From: Flammulina velutipes
Lineage: Eukaryota > Basidiomycota > Agaricomycetes > Agaricales > Physalacriaceae
Direction: 5' to 3'
Assembly (NCBI GenBank): GCA_011800155.1
Contig: CM022371.1
Coordinates: forward strand, 62,001-126,000
Length of the DNA: 64,000 bases
The notes under the pieces were generated by a model. The model saw only the letters and a program-made list of their open reading frames with translations. It was not told the DNA's origin and did not search any database. Below, piece after piece: positions 1 through 11,295 of the stretch (position 1 is the first letter of the stretch; each line of letters starts with the position of its first letter). Position numbers and translations under genes: made by a program.

Positions 1-211
1 CTAACGGAAGGCCAGAGAGGTTTTCAATGTAGTTATCCATATTGAGGTGGATGTGCGTCCATAGAAGTGGGGAAGATATGATGAGGGTTCGCCAGTGCTG
101 GCAGACATGGGAGAGCAGCCACGGAGACGTCCGCGTAGTTAACAGGGAGTCATAAAGACCCTCGGCCTCGTAATAGGTAATACATGCTTCATGGAAGGTG
201 AGAAATATTGT

Positions 212-1922
212 CACAGGATCTAATATTTGTTATATCAGCCCAATATAAGAAATAAATATTCTTCTTACAAATTCGATATATGCGTCTGATTTGTGTAAAA
301 GAATAATTAAATTATAAGTTCAATATATTTGACTAATTTAACAAAATAGAAAGATAGAAATATTAAAACTTATGTAATCATTAGCAGTTCCATATTAATT
401 TGAGAAATCAGCCCAGTATATAGAAATAATATGATATAGATTAAATTAATTATATGAGTGGCAAATATAAAATAGATATCAAAAGAATAATAAAATTCAG
501 TAAGTTATGATATACGTTCTTGATATGAGAAGTGTATCTAGAAATGATAAGAAAATCTGGATAGACATGTGTCTCTTGTATAGCAGTGAGCCAGTGACAG
601 CAAAAGGAATCTATCAGAAGGATTTTTATTTCCAACTGATCAGATTCAAATTGCAATTGGGCAGTCCTACGACACTCGGAATGCGAGAGAACACCCAGAT
701 GTGTGAGTGATACAGCCTAGGTAACAAAATAATTCACCTGGTGGAATTTTATCTACTGCTGGCCAGATTTGAATTGCGCTTGAGCAGTCCTACAACATCT
801 CAAGAGCCTCTCACATTCTGCAGGAGGGCAGCTCGGAGGCTCTCGAGTCTCAAGATGGTGTAGAACAGCTCGAGCCCAACTTGAATATAGTAAGCAGCAG
901 ATAAAATTCCACCAGGTGAATTATTTTGTTGCCCAGGCTGTATCGCTCGCACATCTGGGTGTCCTCTTGCATTCCGAGTGTCGTAGGACTGCTTAAGGGC
1001 AATTCGAATCCGGCCAGCAGCAGATAAAATTCCACCAGGTGAATTACTTTGTTGCCCAGGCTGTATCGCTCACACATCTGGGTGTTCTCTCGCATTCCGA
1101 GTGCGGTAGGACAATTCAAATCCAGCCAGCAGCAGATAACATTCCACCAGGTGAATTACTTTGTTGCCCAGGCCGTATCGCTCACGCATCTGGGTGTCCT
1201 CTCGCATTCCGAGTGCGGTAGGACCGCTCAAGGGCAATTCAAATCCAGCCAGCAGCAGATAACATTCCACCAGGTGAATTACTTTGTTGCCCAGGCCGTA
1301 TCGCTCACGCATCTGGGTGTCCTCTCGCATTCCGAGTGCCGTAGGACCGCTCAAGGGCAATTCAAATCCAGCCAGCAGCAGATAACATTCCACCGGGTGA
1401 ATTACTTTGTTGCCCAGGCCGTATCGCTCACGCATCTGGGTGTCCTCTCGCACTCCGAGTGTCATAGGACCGCTCAATTGCAATTTGAATCTAATCAGTT
1501 GGAAATAAAAATCCTCCTGATAGATTCCCTTTGCTGTCACTGGCTCACTGCTATACAAGAGACACATGTCTATCCAGATTTTCTTATCATTTCCAGATAC
1601 ACTTCTCATATCAAGAACGTATATCATAACTTACTGAATTTTATTATTCTTTTGATATCTATTTTATATTTGCCACTCATATAATTAATTTAATCTATAT
1701 CATATTATTTCTATATACTGGGCTGATTTCTCAAATTAATATGGAACTGCTAATGATTACATAAGTTTTAATATTTCTATCTTTCTATTTTGTTAAATTA
1801 GTCAAATATATTGAACTTATAATTTAATTATTCTTTTACACAAATCAGACGCATATATCGAATTTGTAAGAAGAATATTTATTTCTTATATTGGGCTGAT
1901 ATAACAAATATTAGATCCTGTG
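212..1922. mobile_element. Foldback DNA transposon with long inverted arms (1711 bp, TSD TGT)
   Basis: The ends are CACAGGATCT and AGATCCTGTG, flanked by direct TGT copies at 209-211 and 1923-1925. The F-box paralogues at 15625 and 17295 give the empty-site alignment with one TGT. The terminal inverted repeats run for about 580 bp (about 212-795 and 1340-1922) and are AT-rich outside. No transposase is present, so it is non-autonomous. A 3-bp target duplication with a CAC-type terminus fits CACTA (CMC) better than other superfamilies, but that assignment is tentative. The right arm has a 123-bp tandem array and the left arm only about one unit. Confidence 0.85.
918..1490. repeat. 123-bp tandem repeat inside the foldback right arm
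   Basis: Units begin with the GAATTACTTTG-type block at about 918, 1041, 1153, 1276 and 1399. Spacing is 123 bp except one 112-bp unit that lost 11 bp. Because 123 is 41 codons, long open frames with repeating amino acids appear on both strands. They are a by-product of the period, not evidence of a protein. Confidence 0.9.
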
Positions 1923-2058
1923 TGTGAGTAGGACATCATCGCACAGGGAGTAGATGGTGCATGTAGGCATGGGCGAGGCCAACACCGATAAAGAGCTAGA
2001 ATTATCGTTAGATTTGAACCATCACGCCCCCTGGTACGCACCCCACGCTGTTAGCCAT

Positions 2059-2695
2059 GATGCACTATTAGAACGTATCTTTTAGAACATAATACAGAAT
2101 AATACCATAAGAATGGCCTACCGATGAAATGGTCCGAAGTCAAGGTGCGAATCAAGGCATGCGGGCCGGAACGTACCGTGACTGATTGAATTATTCGCAC
2201 CTTGGCTCCGCTTCCTATACATCTTTGATTCCAATCATCTAGTTCTCCTGCGACAAACCAGTTTCCGATTAGATGCGTCGAAACGCATCTGAAGAGCGTG
2301 GGAGAATGCGGTTCGAAACGGTCATCATACACTGAAACTGAGTAAGTAGGTAAGATAAAATGTGGACTATATAGGTGGACTCATATGATGTCTCCTGGCG
2401 CAGAGAGACGCAGCTTATGCGTAATCTAAGCAGAAATATGGAAAGATTTGAATAACGGACATTGGTTAATGCAGCTCATTGTTGGATTATGCCGATTTCA
2501 CATGATGACATCTTTCTTTTCCGATTAAAAGCTTCAGGAAGGTCATTTTTCTACGTATAGATTCTATCAACTACATTCATAAGACTACGACTACAAGACG
2601 ACGTTCCATGATCCAAAGAATGTTGTTTGACATTGTTTAGCTGTCTGTTCACGTGGCCGTGATGAAAACTGCTTTCCCTCTTACCATCACCCTTC
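2059..2695. other. Intergenic region with the F-box 5'UTR block
   Basis: No gene is seen beyond F-box control sequence. On the minus strand a probable 5'UTR exon ends near 2120 and a GTAGGC...TAATAG intron ends 6 nt before the ATG at 2058. The block GGCCGGAACGT near 2165 also occurs upstream of the paralogues at 15625 and 17295. Nothing recognisable lies in 2340-2695. Confidence 0.5.
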
Positions 2696-3724
2696 ATGGC
2701 TTCTAAACGCACTCAGGAGCGGACTGCGACCACTTTTCAGGATTTAGCCGAATCACAGCAAGCTATCGTATCTCCAAGTCTACCGCTGGAATTGATACTT
2801 GATATTTTCGACCTCGTATGCAGTCGCACTGAACTGCTCACCCTCTGCCGCGTCTCGAAGGCCTGTCAATCATGGTATCTGTTTCACACATTTTTTGCCG
2901 CCTTACTCGTACTTATTATACGTAGGATAAACCCCCGCCTGTACCAAATCGTCATTCTTCAACACCGAAAAACATGCCGTCTTTTTCATGAAACGGTCAA
3001 AACATTCTCCAAACGCAATACTCATACATCCTTCTTAGCCGCGCACACTAAAACTCTCGTCATCGCGTGCTCCGTCATATCCGACGCCCAGCTCGACGAC
3101 ATTCTAATGGCATGCTCCAACATCACCTCTCTCTCCACATTGGCATTCAAGATTGGCGATTTCATGTCACGGTTCAAAAATATCGAATCTTTGACGCATC
3201 TCCACATGCATGATCTCTTTTCCTGCCCCGTACCTCTGCCTGTCAATTTAACACACCTGAGTTGCACCGTTATTGCGTACGACTTCCTCAAATCCAATAA
3301 CTGGCGCATAGTTATCGGCCAAATACCAAATGTCACTCACCTCGCCGTTACTTTTCCCTCATACTTTGGTCGTCCAATCTTCTCAGGAGAAGGCTCCGCA
3401 ATGTGCGCCGACCTCCTTACGACTCTCGCCCTCCTTCCCCCCACTATCATCGAGATCATCGTCATCCTCAGGTCGTCGGACGACGAGATCGAATCGCCGG
3501 ACGTACCTCTGATGACCGGGCGATTTCCAGAGAGCCCTCGGATTGTTTTGATACAGATAAGTGGTCGGAGTATGAGTGACCAGCCCGGATACCTCGTATC
3601 GCCGTTGTCCGTTAACAGCATGCTGGGATGGGATTACCCTCAGGCGCCTGGCGCAGAGGATATATGGGCATTGGGAGATCGTATCGCGCGCTCTCCGCTG
3701 TCCGACGTCCGTAGTACTCTCTAA
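2696..3724 (+). CDS. F-box domain protein, divergent from the neighbouring cluster
   Basis: ATG at 2696, stop at 3722-3724. The F-box is at residues about 28-50 (SLPLELILDIFDLV, then LCRVSKACQSW). A 51-nt in-frame intron is likely at 2875-2925 (GTATCT...ACGTAG). Removing it joins SKACQSW to INPRLYQIVIL, the usual F-box continuation, and removes an odd hydrophobic stretch, giving about 325 aa. The rest has regularly spaced leucine/isoleucine segments like degenerate LRRs but no motif I can name. It is not a member of the 17-nt-microexon family. Expected role: SCF substrate adaptor, by family only. Confidence 0.7.
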   Translation: MASKRTQERTATTFQDLAESQQAIVSPSLPLELILDIFDLVCSRTELLTLCRVSKACQSWYLFHTFFAALLVLIIRRINPRLYQIVILQHRKTCRLFHETVKTFSKRNTHTSFLAAHTKTLVIACSVISDAQLDDILMACSNITSLSTLAFKIGDFMSRFKNIESLTHLHMHDLFSCPVPLPVNLTHLSCTVIAYDFLKSNNWRIVIGQIPNVTHLAVTFPSYFGRPIFSGEGSAMCADLLTTLALLPPTIIEIIVILRSSDDEIESPDVPLMTGRFPESPRIVLIQISGRSMSDQPGYLVSPLSVNSMLGWDYPQAPGAEDIWALGDRIARSPLSDVRSTL

Positions 3725-3869
3725 TCCAGGCGAGTATCAAACAATGTGTTTGAATCAATTGAATGTAAAGGCTAAGTTACGTTCATGCTTCTTTTACACG
3801 CACGAGGCTGGTGCGTTGCCCGATTTTAAGCGCCCGCTGACAAGCTATACTTCCTTCCTTCCCACCAAG

Positions 3870-5789
3870 ATGAATCGCATTGGAAACGACGAGCTGCTAG
3901 CCCACTCACCGAACTTGACCTTCAGGTCTTCCTTTTCGCTCAGTGGCAATGCTATCGAGCAGAACAGCAAGAAATCTCTGTCAACGGCACTCTCTGGACT
4001 CGGGTGGTACTTCACGTTGAGGTTCGTCGCTGGAAAGGGCTTGAAAAAAGGCGGCAAAAGCAAAGTGAGCTTGGACTTTGCATTCTGTGACCTCAACTGA
4101 CAGCGGCGCGCTAGAAAATCAGAGGGCCAAAAATATATGTTGACATCGACTTCGACAAGGCCTTTATCACATCCACTCGCTACAGCGTCGATTGTGTTGC
4201 GTGTGCTGTTCTTAATAGCAGCGACTTAGACACCGTCCATGATAGCTTTGATCAGGAGTGCGTTCCATTGGCGACTCATAATATCGGAACGTTAAGGATC
4301 GCCACCACACGCGATTACACCATAACGTTCACAGTTAAGATAGGCGAGCATAACTTGGAAACTCCACCAACCATGCATCAGAACGTCGCAAGGGCACTAT
4401 CGGACACGATGCGCACGGGGCATTTCATCGATACGAAAGTCTACGTGTATTCCCAGCGTTCGAAAAGCGGTGCGAGAGATCCAAAGGTATTATGGGCAAG
4501 CTCGCGTGTGGTCCACATGTTTGGGAGCGAAGCCTTGAGCCTTCTTTGTGAGTCCTTTCGCATCATCTTCCGACTGAAAGCTGACGGATAGTCGAATAGT
4601 TGCGCACGATGTGTCAGGGTGCGTGCCTATTGACGTGCATACCTTGGACGACGACGACGACAGGATCGATGGATATGATTATGAATCCGATAGTGATTTG
4701 GAAGACGACACTTTTACTCCTCCAATCTCCTTCACAGATGAACCTACGGTAACTTCGCTACTATCCTCTACGCTATGATACTCGACTAATCCATATCCAC
4801 AGCACTGGTCGTTGGATCTTAGTCCTGAAGCGCTTCCAGGATCTGTGCCGCATCTGAGTCGTAGCAGGTCGATCTCACCCGTTCTGTTGATCCCACAGGC
4901 TCCCCCGCAATCGCAGTCGCCTCCGACTTCTTCTCCAAGGATCCTTACCCCGTAAGACTAGATTCAGACCTAGCGCACAGAATACTGAACAATATCTCAA
5001 GTACCAGTAGTCCTTCTTTAGAATCTTCTTCCTCGTGGACACCTTCTACGCCCGGGCCCTTCGCAAAGCCTTCCTTCGCCGAGTCCCCCATGTCGCCATC
5101 CGAGCTTCTGTAAGTGATACTCGTTTCCATTCACTGGGCATTCAGTTAATTAGTTAGTCATCAGCGGAGTCTGACGTCGACCAACTTCCTTCGAATGGGA
5201 AGGGTTCTCGTCCTGCGGGACGGCGCGTATCGAACGTAAGGACATATTATCAGACTACCATATCACGATGGTCTAAACGTACGAAAAAGGTGGAAAGCAT
5301 TGCTCCACTATGTGTACTTCCAGGATGTCGAGTTTGCCCGTCTCCGATCCGATCTGGAGTCAAGAGGCGACTCGCCCACGGCTAGCGAATTCCAGTGCTC
5401 GCCCAAATCTATGTATCGGTTGGCGAATAAGGTAAGAGGCAGGTCACTACCACTTGGACGAAACAATACTGACGAACGGACATGAATAGTACGGACTAGA
5501 CGCGCTCAAGAGCCTTGCTCTGCAGAGTATCCAACAGCAGCTCAGTACGACGAACATAATCAAGGAGTTGTTCTCCAAGTTTACATCGTTGTGCGTAGCA
5601 TTCAAAGTATCGGATAGCACATCACTGAATGGGATGCTTAGATATCCCGAAGTAATGACCCTCGAGATGGAGTTCCTGATGAAGAATCGCTCGAACGATC
5701 TCGTTCAGAGAGGACTTCGAGGTGCCATTATGCGAGGGCAAGACAGCCGGGTTGTTGGGGAGATAATGGTGGCGTTGCTACGAGGATGA
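3870..5789 (+). CDS. BTB/POZ-domain protein, nine exons, about 500 aa
   Basis: Exons by splice site and frame: 3870-4064, 4115-4547, 4600-4748, 4803-4951, 5002-5109, 5158-5235, 5290-5431, 5490-5590, 5642-5789. Phases are consistent throughout (1503 nt including stop). The N-terminal 150 residues resemble a MATH-like beta domain (LGWYFTLRF, IYVDIDF). A BTB-like core follows (TGHFIDTKVYVYS, SSRVVHMFGSEALSLL). After it come an acidic linker (TLDDDDDRIDGYDYESDSDLE), a Ser/Pro-rich stretch and a helical C-terminus (CSPKSMYRLANKYGLDAL, IIKELFSKFTSLYPEVM). This order is shared with the gene at 19750-21543. BTB proteins usually act as cullin-3 adaptors or in transcription; which applies here is unknown. 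The first exon's ATG was chosen because it aligns with the paralogue's start. Confidence 0.75.
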
Positions 5790-6221
5790 ATACTGATTTA
5801 TCTAGTTCTCTGTAGCTAGAGGTCTTCTGTATGTTCGATACAGCCATCGCTATCAGAGAATCTGCCACATCCAGTCTCCCCGGGTGCAAGATGAGTACGC
5901 ATCGAATTCCTGAAATGCTGGATCGTTGAATACGATAATCTTATGGCTGTCCTAAACGGGGATCACAAAGTGCAGTTACCAGTCTATCCAAAAACAAAAT
6001 GAGAACGTACCCCACTGCTGTCAAATGTAAAAATTCAAGGAACATTGATACAACAAAGTGAAGTGAAAGCCGGAAGGCAAGTACAGGACACGAAGGATAT
6101 CAAACAACCGAAAGTGGAGACGAGATTCCGCATGAGCTCGCCGTCTATGTGGCGCAATATCTTGGTGTGACCATCAATGAAAATTCAAAAAGCAGTAAAT
6201 AAGTAGATATGCGGGATGAAT
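5790..6221. other. Intergenic region between convergent genes
   Basis: Converging 3' ends of the BTB gene and the F-box gene. No ORF with homology to anything in the window. The first 60 bp recur downstream of the truncated BTB copy near 10205-10265. One copy of the dispersed 9-mer TGTGGCGCA lies at 6148. Confidence 0.5.
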
Positions 6222-7648
6222 CTACATTTCAAAACTATACCTCTCGACAAATCGCACGTCAGTAATCCCCCGAACCCTCGCCCAACTCTCTGCCAGCCTC
6301 GTATGCACCCGGTGCCCCTCCCGTTCACGGGAGGAGGGCGAGTCATCGCTTGGACCAAACCCTGCAAACACAATCGCAGGGATCGGAGGATCGCGACGCC
6401 TAAGCATGGCCATGATATCCTCCGCACCTTTCTGCCAAGCAGAGAAATGCAAACCCAGTGTCTTCAACATCGGTACCACGCCCAACCCGATTGCCTCCAT
6501 AACGGAAAGAGTGGCGACATGTGGGCCGAGGTAGAGGTTTATGACTGAAGATGTACGAGTGAGGAATGAGATCGTATCGTTAGTCGTGAACTCGATAAAA
6601 TCAATGGAGAGGTTGACCAGTGAATGAAGGTTATCGAAGACGGGGAAAGGGGAAGGAGGAAATGGACCGATCCAGCCAGACTTTCGGATGTGTAGAATAA
6701 GTGTCTTTGGTGACGGGACACGTAAACGCCTTGAAAGATCATGGATGACACGGTTCGTAGTGCCCTCACGTACTGTGATAGTACGGAGCGACGGCAGTTC
6801 GAAGAACTGAGTACCTTCTTGATCCCACCTTGACGTGGCTTCATCCAATGCATTGGCAGATCCACATGCGACGTTTATATGCAGCTCTTGCAATCCAAGC
6901 ATGCGAGGAAGACTGTGGAGCCCGCTACACCCTGTGGAGAATGTATGTATCCCGGCCCATGGGAGATCGACATCTATCCCCTCATGGCATCCCAATGTCA
7001 TCTCAACGAGCTTGGTTGCATGTCGGAAAAGGATGACGGCAGCCTTGTCTTCGTCGCCGTTCCAACAACGAGATACATCGAGACTACGAAGTCTCTCAAA
7101 CTTCGAACATCCCGCCCAGGATTCGAGCCCCGCACGGGACGATATGATTTTCAAGTGGCGCCATCGAGCAGTCGTCGACACAAGTAGATGAAGAAGAGAA
7201 TGGTCTATCTGCTCAAAGTCAGATGACCAAAGCTGCGCGTCTTGAATTCGAACATCGAGCTCGAGATCTCTGGATCTTTGTAGGACGACCTCGAGGGCTA
7301 ACGCAGAGCTGAAGGGATCGTAGTTGTAGGTATCAATATCAAGGTGAATGGTCGTCCATAGAAGTGGGGCCGATATGATGAGAATTCTCCAGCGCTGGCA
7401 CACGTGGGAGAGCACCCAAGGGGATCCTCGTGTAATAAACAGGGAGTTATAAGCAGCCCCATCGTGGCCAGCAAGACACGCTTGATGAAAATGGAAGAAG
7501 ATGGAGAGGAGTACATCATCGTAGAGAGAGTCCACACTGCACGAGGGCTTGGGCGAAGCAAATACAGATATAAAGCTGCCAGTGGAGAGATTGCTCAGAA
7601 CTTGATCATCATGCCCACTGGTACGTACCTAACGTCGTTCGCCATCAT
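6222..7648 (-). CDS. F-box/LRR protein
   Basis: ATG at 7648 (a second in-frame ATG follows at once). Exon 1 is 7648-7629, the intron 7628-7576 (GTACGT...GGCAG), and exon 2 7575-6222, giving 457 aa. The leader FASPKPSCSVDSLYDD continues into the F-box DVLLSIFFHFHQACLAG and then VLSHVCQRWRILIISAPLLW, the usual basidiomycete F-box with its C-terminal Trp block. The remainder consists of LRR-like segments (FERLRSLDVSRCW, LVEMTLGCHEG, LVNLSIDFIEF, MLKTLGLHFSAW). The end DVRFVERYSF is shared with the paralogues. A 5'UTR intron (GTGAGTTGC...TTGGCAG) ends 3 nt before the ATG. It is the closest relative of the gene at 11296-12752, in inverted orientation. Confidence 0.85.
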
Positions 7649-7689
7649 ATACTGCCAAGACAGTACTCAGATGGTAGTACAGAGCAGGT

Positions 7690-7870
7690 CAATAAGAGCA
7701 ACTCACAAATGACTCGTGGTCAGCGTGCAAAGGCAAGGTGTAAATTCTGGTCATGCCGGCCCGAGAGGTGCCGTACTATTAATACCGATCTTTCTCATTA
7801 TCGCACAGACAATACTGGTGACATCCGGGATACACATACTATTTGAAAATGGTTGTGTACTGTACGAGTA
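7690..7870. repeat. Upstream block duplicated in inverted orientation at 10290-10496
   Basis: The sequence around the 5'UTR of the F-box gene at 7648 is repeated, reversed, upstream of the F-box gene at 11296. The pair aligns closely and differs by small indels. It matters as a control: the site CAATAAGAG near 7690 is the empty version of the site in which the 751-bp element at 10499-11249 sits. Confidence 0.8.
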
Positions 7871-9756
7871 GATGGAGAGATAGAGATTGGTAGAGAAGCT
7901 GGAGGAGAGACGGCGACTGCATATTGAACTTGACTGCGACCGGTGTGAACCATGCGAGCTGCCTTCCCTACCCAAGTACAAGAACTGGAATAGCAAACAA
8001 TTGTGCAAGTCGATAAATGGGACGACGATGACAAAACGGTGTCGTGGAAACACGACAGCTTTGGATTTCGTTTCAATGTTCCCAAAATGAACGTAGCATT
8101 GCAGGAGTGAGTGACAAGTCGAATCCTTGATACGAGAATCGAAGACGATATCTACCAGGGCGTCCCAAATCACTTTGCAGAGCGCCCAGAATCTATCCAA
8201 ACGGATCAGAACTCAGCTATCTGGAGTCAAGTAAGCACATTGTACGGAAACGGAAGAATGAGCTGCTGTGAACGTGTTACCTGATCATAATGTATTCCAC
8301 CGAGCTAGGCATCAAGAGAAATGACTGCGATATCCGAGAGTCGATTCCAAGAAGGTCGTTCCAACCGTATGCGCCACACAAGGTCGACGTTTGAAGTGAT
8401 TATTCGGAGAGTCACACGGCGTAGACGGCGAAGGGAGTTAGCGACTCTGAGTGCTATTACGCAAATGTGGGGTATAGATGCGGATGGCGGGTGTCCTACT
8501 GGGATATTGCTAATTTGCGGCCAATGTGCGTCTTTGGGATATGCGTGTACAATGGAGGATCTGCAGAGCATAGAAACACCAAGAATACGCTGAGAGCCTA
8601 CGTGCAGGGATGGTGTAGAGGAGTGCATACGCCGGGGTAGTACGGAACGTGGCACTTCCAATGCAAAAGGTTGGGATCGTCGGTCCATCGGTTAAATTGA
8701 GGAAAGACTACGTGTTGAATTCGTATATCACAGCTGGTGGTGGAGTAAAATGGATGTTTCATTGCAATTAGTTGGTGAACAGATAGAACATCTAGGATAT
8801 CCTACACCTCGGGAAGCAAAGTGGCGTTTGTGTTTTGGGCTGTGCGTAATCGTCGTAGAGGCAGAATGGCATCGTAAAATGGTGAAGGCATTGGGAAACG
8901 ATCGAACAAGGATGGGTATAGCCATAGGAGGCGTACAAGTGCAAGCAGAGTCGACCTGCACAGAATTTTGTTGGCTTTCACTGTCCTGTAACGACAGAGC
9001 ATACATTACCTGGAGTTGTCAGTGCAAAGAGCCGGGAGGACCTCAGAGTGTACATAACGCACCCGTCGTATTCGATATGAATAGCATCGATCTTGAGCGC
9101 GTCGAGAACGTGTCAACGTGAGGGTAAGCAAGTCTAGCAGGAGGAGAATTTCTGGAGTCATCAGTTCGAAGTGTTCCGGTGTGCCGAAGTAGGACGCACC
9201 ACGCTGCTGTTCATCCAATGTTGACCTTGGTCTGTGTCGCGGTCCCTTATGTCTTTCGTCGTTTCCCATCCACAAGAGCATCTGCGGATGATGACGATAG
9301 CAAGAGCGACTTAACGATGGCTTCGAGCGTTACGACGCTTGTGCGTTGGGCATGGCATCTCTGCGACGTCTAGAGAGATGGAGCATCGACGAATATTGCG
9401 CTTCTGTGCCATTTCTTAGGGGAGAGCATAGATGGTGGTGGTACGAAAGAAAGAAGTTTATTGCACGTGAGCGTGGCGTTATCATGGTACATGTTTGGCG
9501 TTGAGGCGTCTCTCTGGCTTTATGACTCTGGAGATAGATGAGATGGACCTGGATGTTGTCCTTGAGTGTTGGCAAGGAGCGAATGCTGGGACCCGTATGA
9601 TGTGACATCTGCTGCTTTTGGGGTGTCGTTGTCTTCATAAACTGGTGTGTGTATTAATTCTTTGAACATTGTTTGGTTACTTTTTTGGAACATTCGAGCG
9701 AAGATGAAATGTGGCGCGAGGGAGATGATGGGGGGGAAGGGAGGACGCTTAAGCGC
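7871..9756. other. Long stretch with no supported gene; part of a duplicated non-coding block
   Basis: About 1.9 kb. The part at roughly 8090-8550 is duplicated at 12950-13400 in the same relative position behind an F-box gene and contains the 9-mer TGCGCCACA (8370). The similarity is nucleotide-level and riddled with indels, so no common reading frame survives. A 123-codon ATG frame at 8750-9121 has no family signature and no copy elsewhere in the window. Nothing is recognised at 9122-9640. Confidence 0.5.
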
Positions 9757-10242
9757 CTCCGATCCGATCTTGAGTCAAGAGGCAACTATCCCACGGCCAG
9801 AAAATTTCAGTGCTCGCCCAAATATATGTATCGGCTGGCGAATAAGGTAAGAGGCAGGTCTCTGCCACCTTGGACGAAACAATACTGACGAACGGACACA
9901 AATAGTACGGACTAGACGCGCTGAAGCGCCTTGCTCTGCAGAGTATACAACAGCAGCTCAGTACGACGAACATAATCAAGGAGCTATTCTCCAAGTTTAC
10001 ATCATTGTACGTATACATCATTCAAAGTATCGGATAGCACATCACTGAATGAAATGCTCAGATATCCCGAGGTAATGACCCTCGAGATGGAGTTCTTGAT
10101 GAAGAATCCCTCGAACGATCTCGTTCAGAGAGGACTTCGAAGTGCCATCATGCGAGGACAGGACAATCGGGTTGTGGGGGAGATAATGGGGGCGTTGCTA
10201 CGAGGATACATACTGATTTATCCAAGTACTAGTCCTGTATAA
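9757..10242 (+). pseudogene. Truncated 3' copy of the BTB gene at 3870-5789
   Basis: Corresponds to the last three exons of that gene: RLRSDLESRG, CSPKYMYRLANK, an intron, YGLDALKRLALQSIQQQLSTT, an intron, then YPEVMTLEMEFLMKN to GALLRG. Nucleotide similarity begins near 9754 and continues past the gene's end to about 10260. All upstream exons, including the BTB core, are missing. The original TGA is mutated, so the frame runs on to a TAA at 10240-10242. The copy sits directly before an inverted copy of the F-box 5' region, so both came in one rearranged duplication. Confidence 0.8.
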
Positions 10243-10498
10243 CTAGAGTCTTCTGTACGTTTGATATGAACTACATTATCACCAATCACCGTCTCTCCAT
10301 CTACTCGTGCAGTACACGACCATTTCCAAATCAGTACGTGTATCTTGAATGCCACCAGTAGCGTCTGTGCGATAATGAGAAAGATCGAAGTAGCCTCGAT
10401 ACTCGGTATTAATAGTACGGCACCTCTCGGGCCGGCATGACCAGAATCTACGCCTTGCCTTTGCACGCTGACCACGAGTCATTTGTAAGTTGCTCTTA

Positions 10499-11249
10499 AG
10501 GTAGGGAGCGTTCATACGTCTCCTACGTCATGTGACCCATTTGTGACATTTCCTAAAGCGGTGATCAGCCATAAATTAGTATCGATTGAGCTATATCTCT
10601 ACAACGAGCAAGTTCTACGCCAAACGCCAATTAAAATCTCTTTATTATATCTGTAAGATAATTCTCCGAGCTCGGTGGAACGAGACAATGATTTGAAATA
10701 GAGTTATGAACATGTTTTCATGCTGACACGGTAATTTGTGCCAGAAATGTGTCCTTCTTACTCATCAAATGACTCGAAGAGAAAGGAGACATGAAATACA
10801 ACTCAATAGAGCATCCAAATCGAGAAAAACTGCTGAAGGTGGCCCCAGAAAGACCAAAAATACATTGACACTATGGAAGAAGATAGAAATATAGGTGCTG
10901 TTTAACTCTTTCCGTTCTGTGAGCGGTAACTACGGTCACCAGATTTTATCTGAGAGCACCAGAGTCACCATATGAGTGCAAGGAAAGCAAGTCTGGTCTG
11001 TATAAAGGACGGATAGACCCACTTTGGACCTTACATCTTTCATAAGTCAATGTCTTAATCTCGGATCGCTTTGAAACTCAGTATTATTACTTATATATCA
11101 CTTATCTAGTGATTTTAATGACGGATTCTCTATATCTACTCTACATCGTGTATAAGACATGAATCTCTACGACGCGTCCGAATTTGGGAATAATATGTCA
11201 CGGAATGTCACATCACATGACGTAGGAGACGTATGAACGCTCCCTACCT
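10499..11249. mobile_element. 751-bp Tc1/mariner-like MITE, copy 1 (TSD TA)
   Basis: The termini AGGTAGGGAGCGTTCATACG are inverted at both ends (perfect or nearly so for about 35 bp) and flanked by TA at 10497-10498 and 11250-11251. The duplicated block near 7690 has the same site with one TA and no element. A second copy of exactly the same length, in reverse orientation and almost identical, lies at 32019-32769. Only one short ATG frame (10769-10894, 41 codons, Arg/Lys-rich) is found, so there is no intact transposase. It sits inside the 5'UTR intron of the F-box gene starting at 11296. Confidence 0.9.
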
Positions 11250-11295
11250 TATTGACCTGCTCTGTACTACCATCTCAGTACTGTCTTGGCAGCAT

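Larger units (their letters stand above)
1..2058 (-). pseudogene. F-box/LRR protein gene, split by a foldback transposon and cut by the window edge
   Basis: N-terminal part of an F-box/LRR protein of the same paralogue family as the genes starting at 7648, 11296, 15625 and 17295. The ATG is at 2058-2056. Coding exon 1 has only 17 nt (2058-2042), the intron is 2041-1996, and exon 2 starts at 1995. Exon 2 encodes the leader LASPMPTCT and the F-box start CDDVLLT, then is interrupted at 1922/212 by a 1711-bp element flanked by TGT. Removing the element and one TGT restores an open frame (IFLTFHEACI, then SPWLLSHVCQHWRTL) down to the left window edge. The 5' half shows no other damage, so the insertion looks recent. 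F-box proteins of this type are expected to be SCF ubiquitin-ligase adaptors; that role is inferred from the family. Confidence 0.75.

Noticed and set aside
990..1020. tRNA-like TTCGAATCC in the repeat array
   Set aside because: Only a B-box-like string; no acceptor or anticodon stem could be paired around it.
918..1490. CRISPR-like array
   Set aside because: Units are directly adjacent 123-bp tandem repeats with no unique spacers, in a eukaryotic transposon.
1049..1684. 211-codon open frame with repeated HLGVLSHSEC blocks
   Set aside because: It lies inside a transposon arm and stays open only because the tandem unit is 123 bp; the opposite strand is open too. No gene called.
4268..4591. 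Separate small gene inside the BTB locus
   Set aside because: It starts with TTG and is simply exon 2 of the nine-exon gene read into the intron.
8750..9121. 123-codon ATG frame in the region between F-box genes
   Set aside because: No motif, no conservation in the matching duplicated interval, surrounded by non-coding repeat. Kept only as a note.
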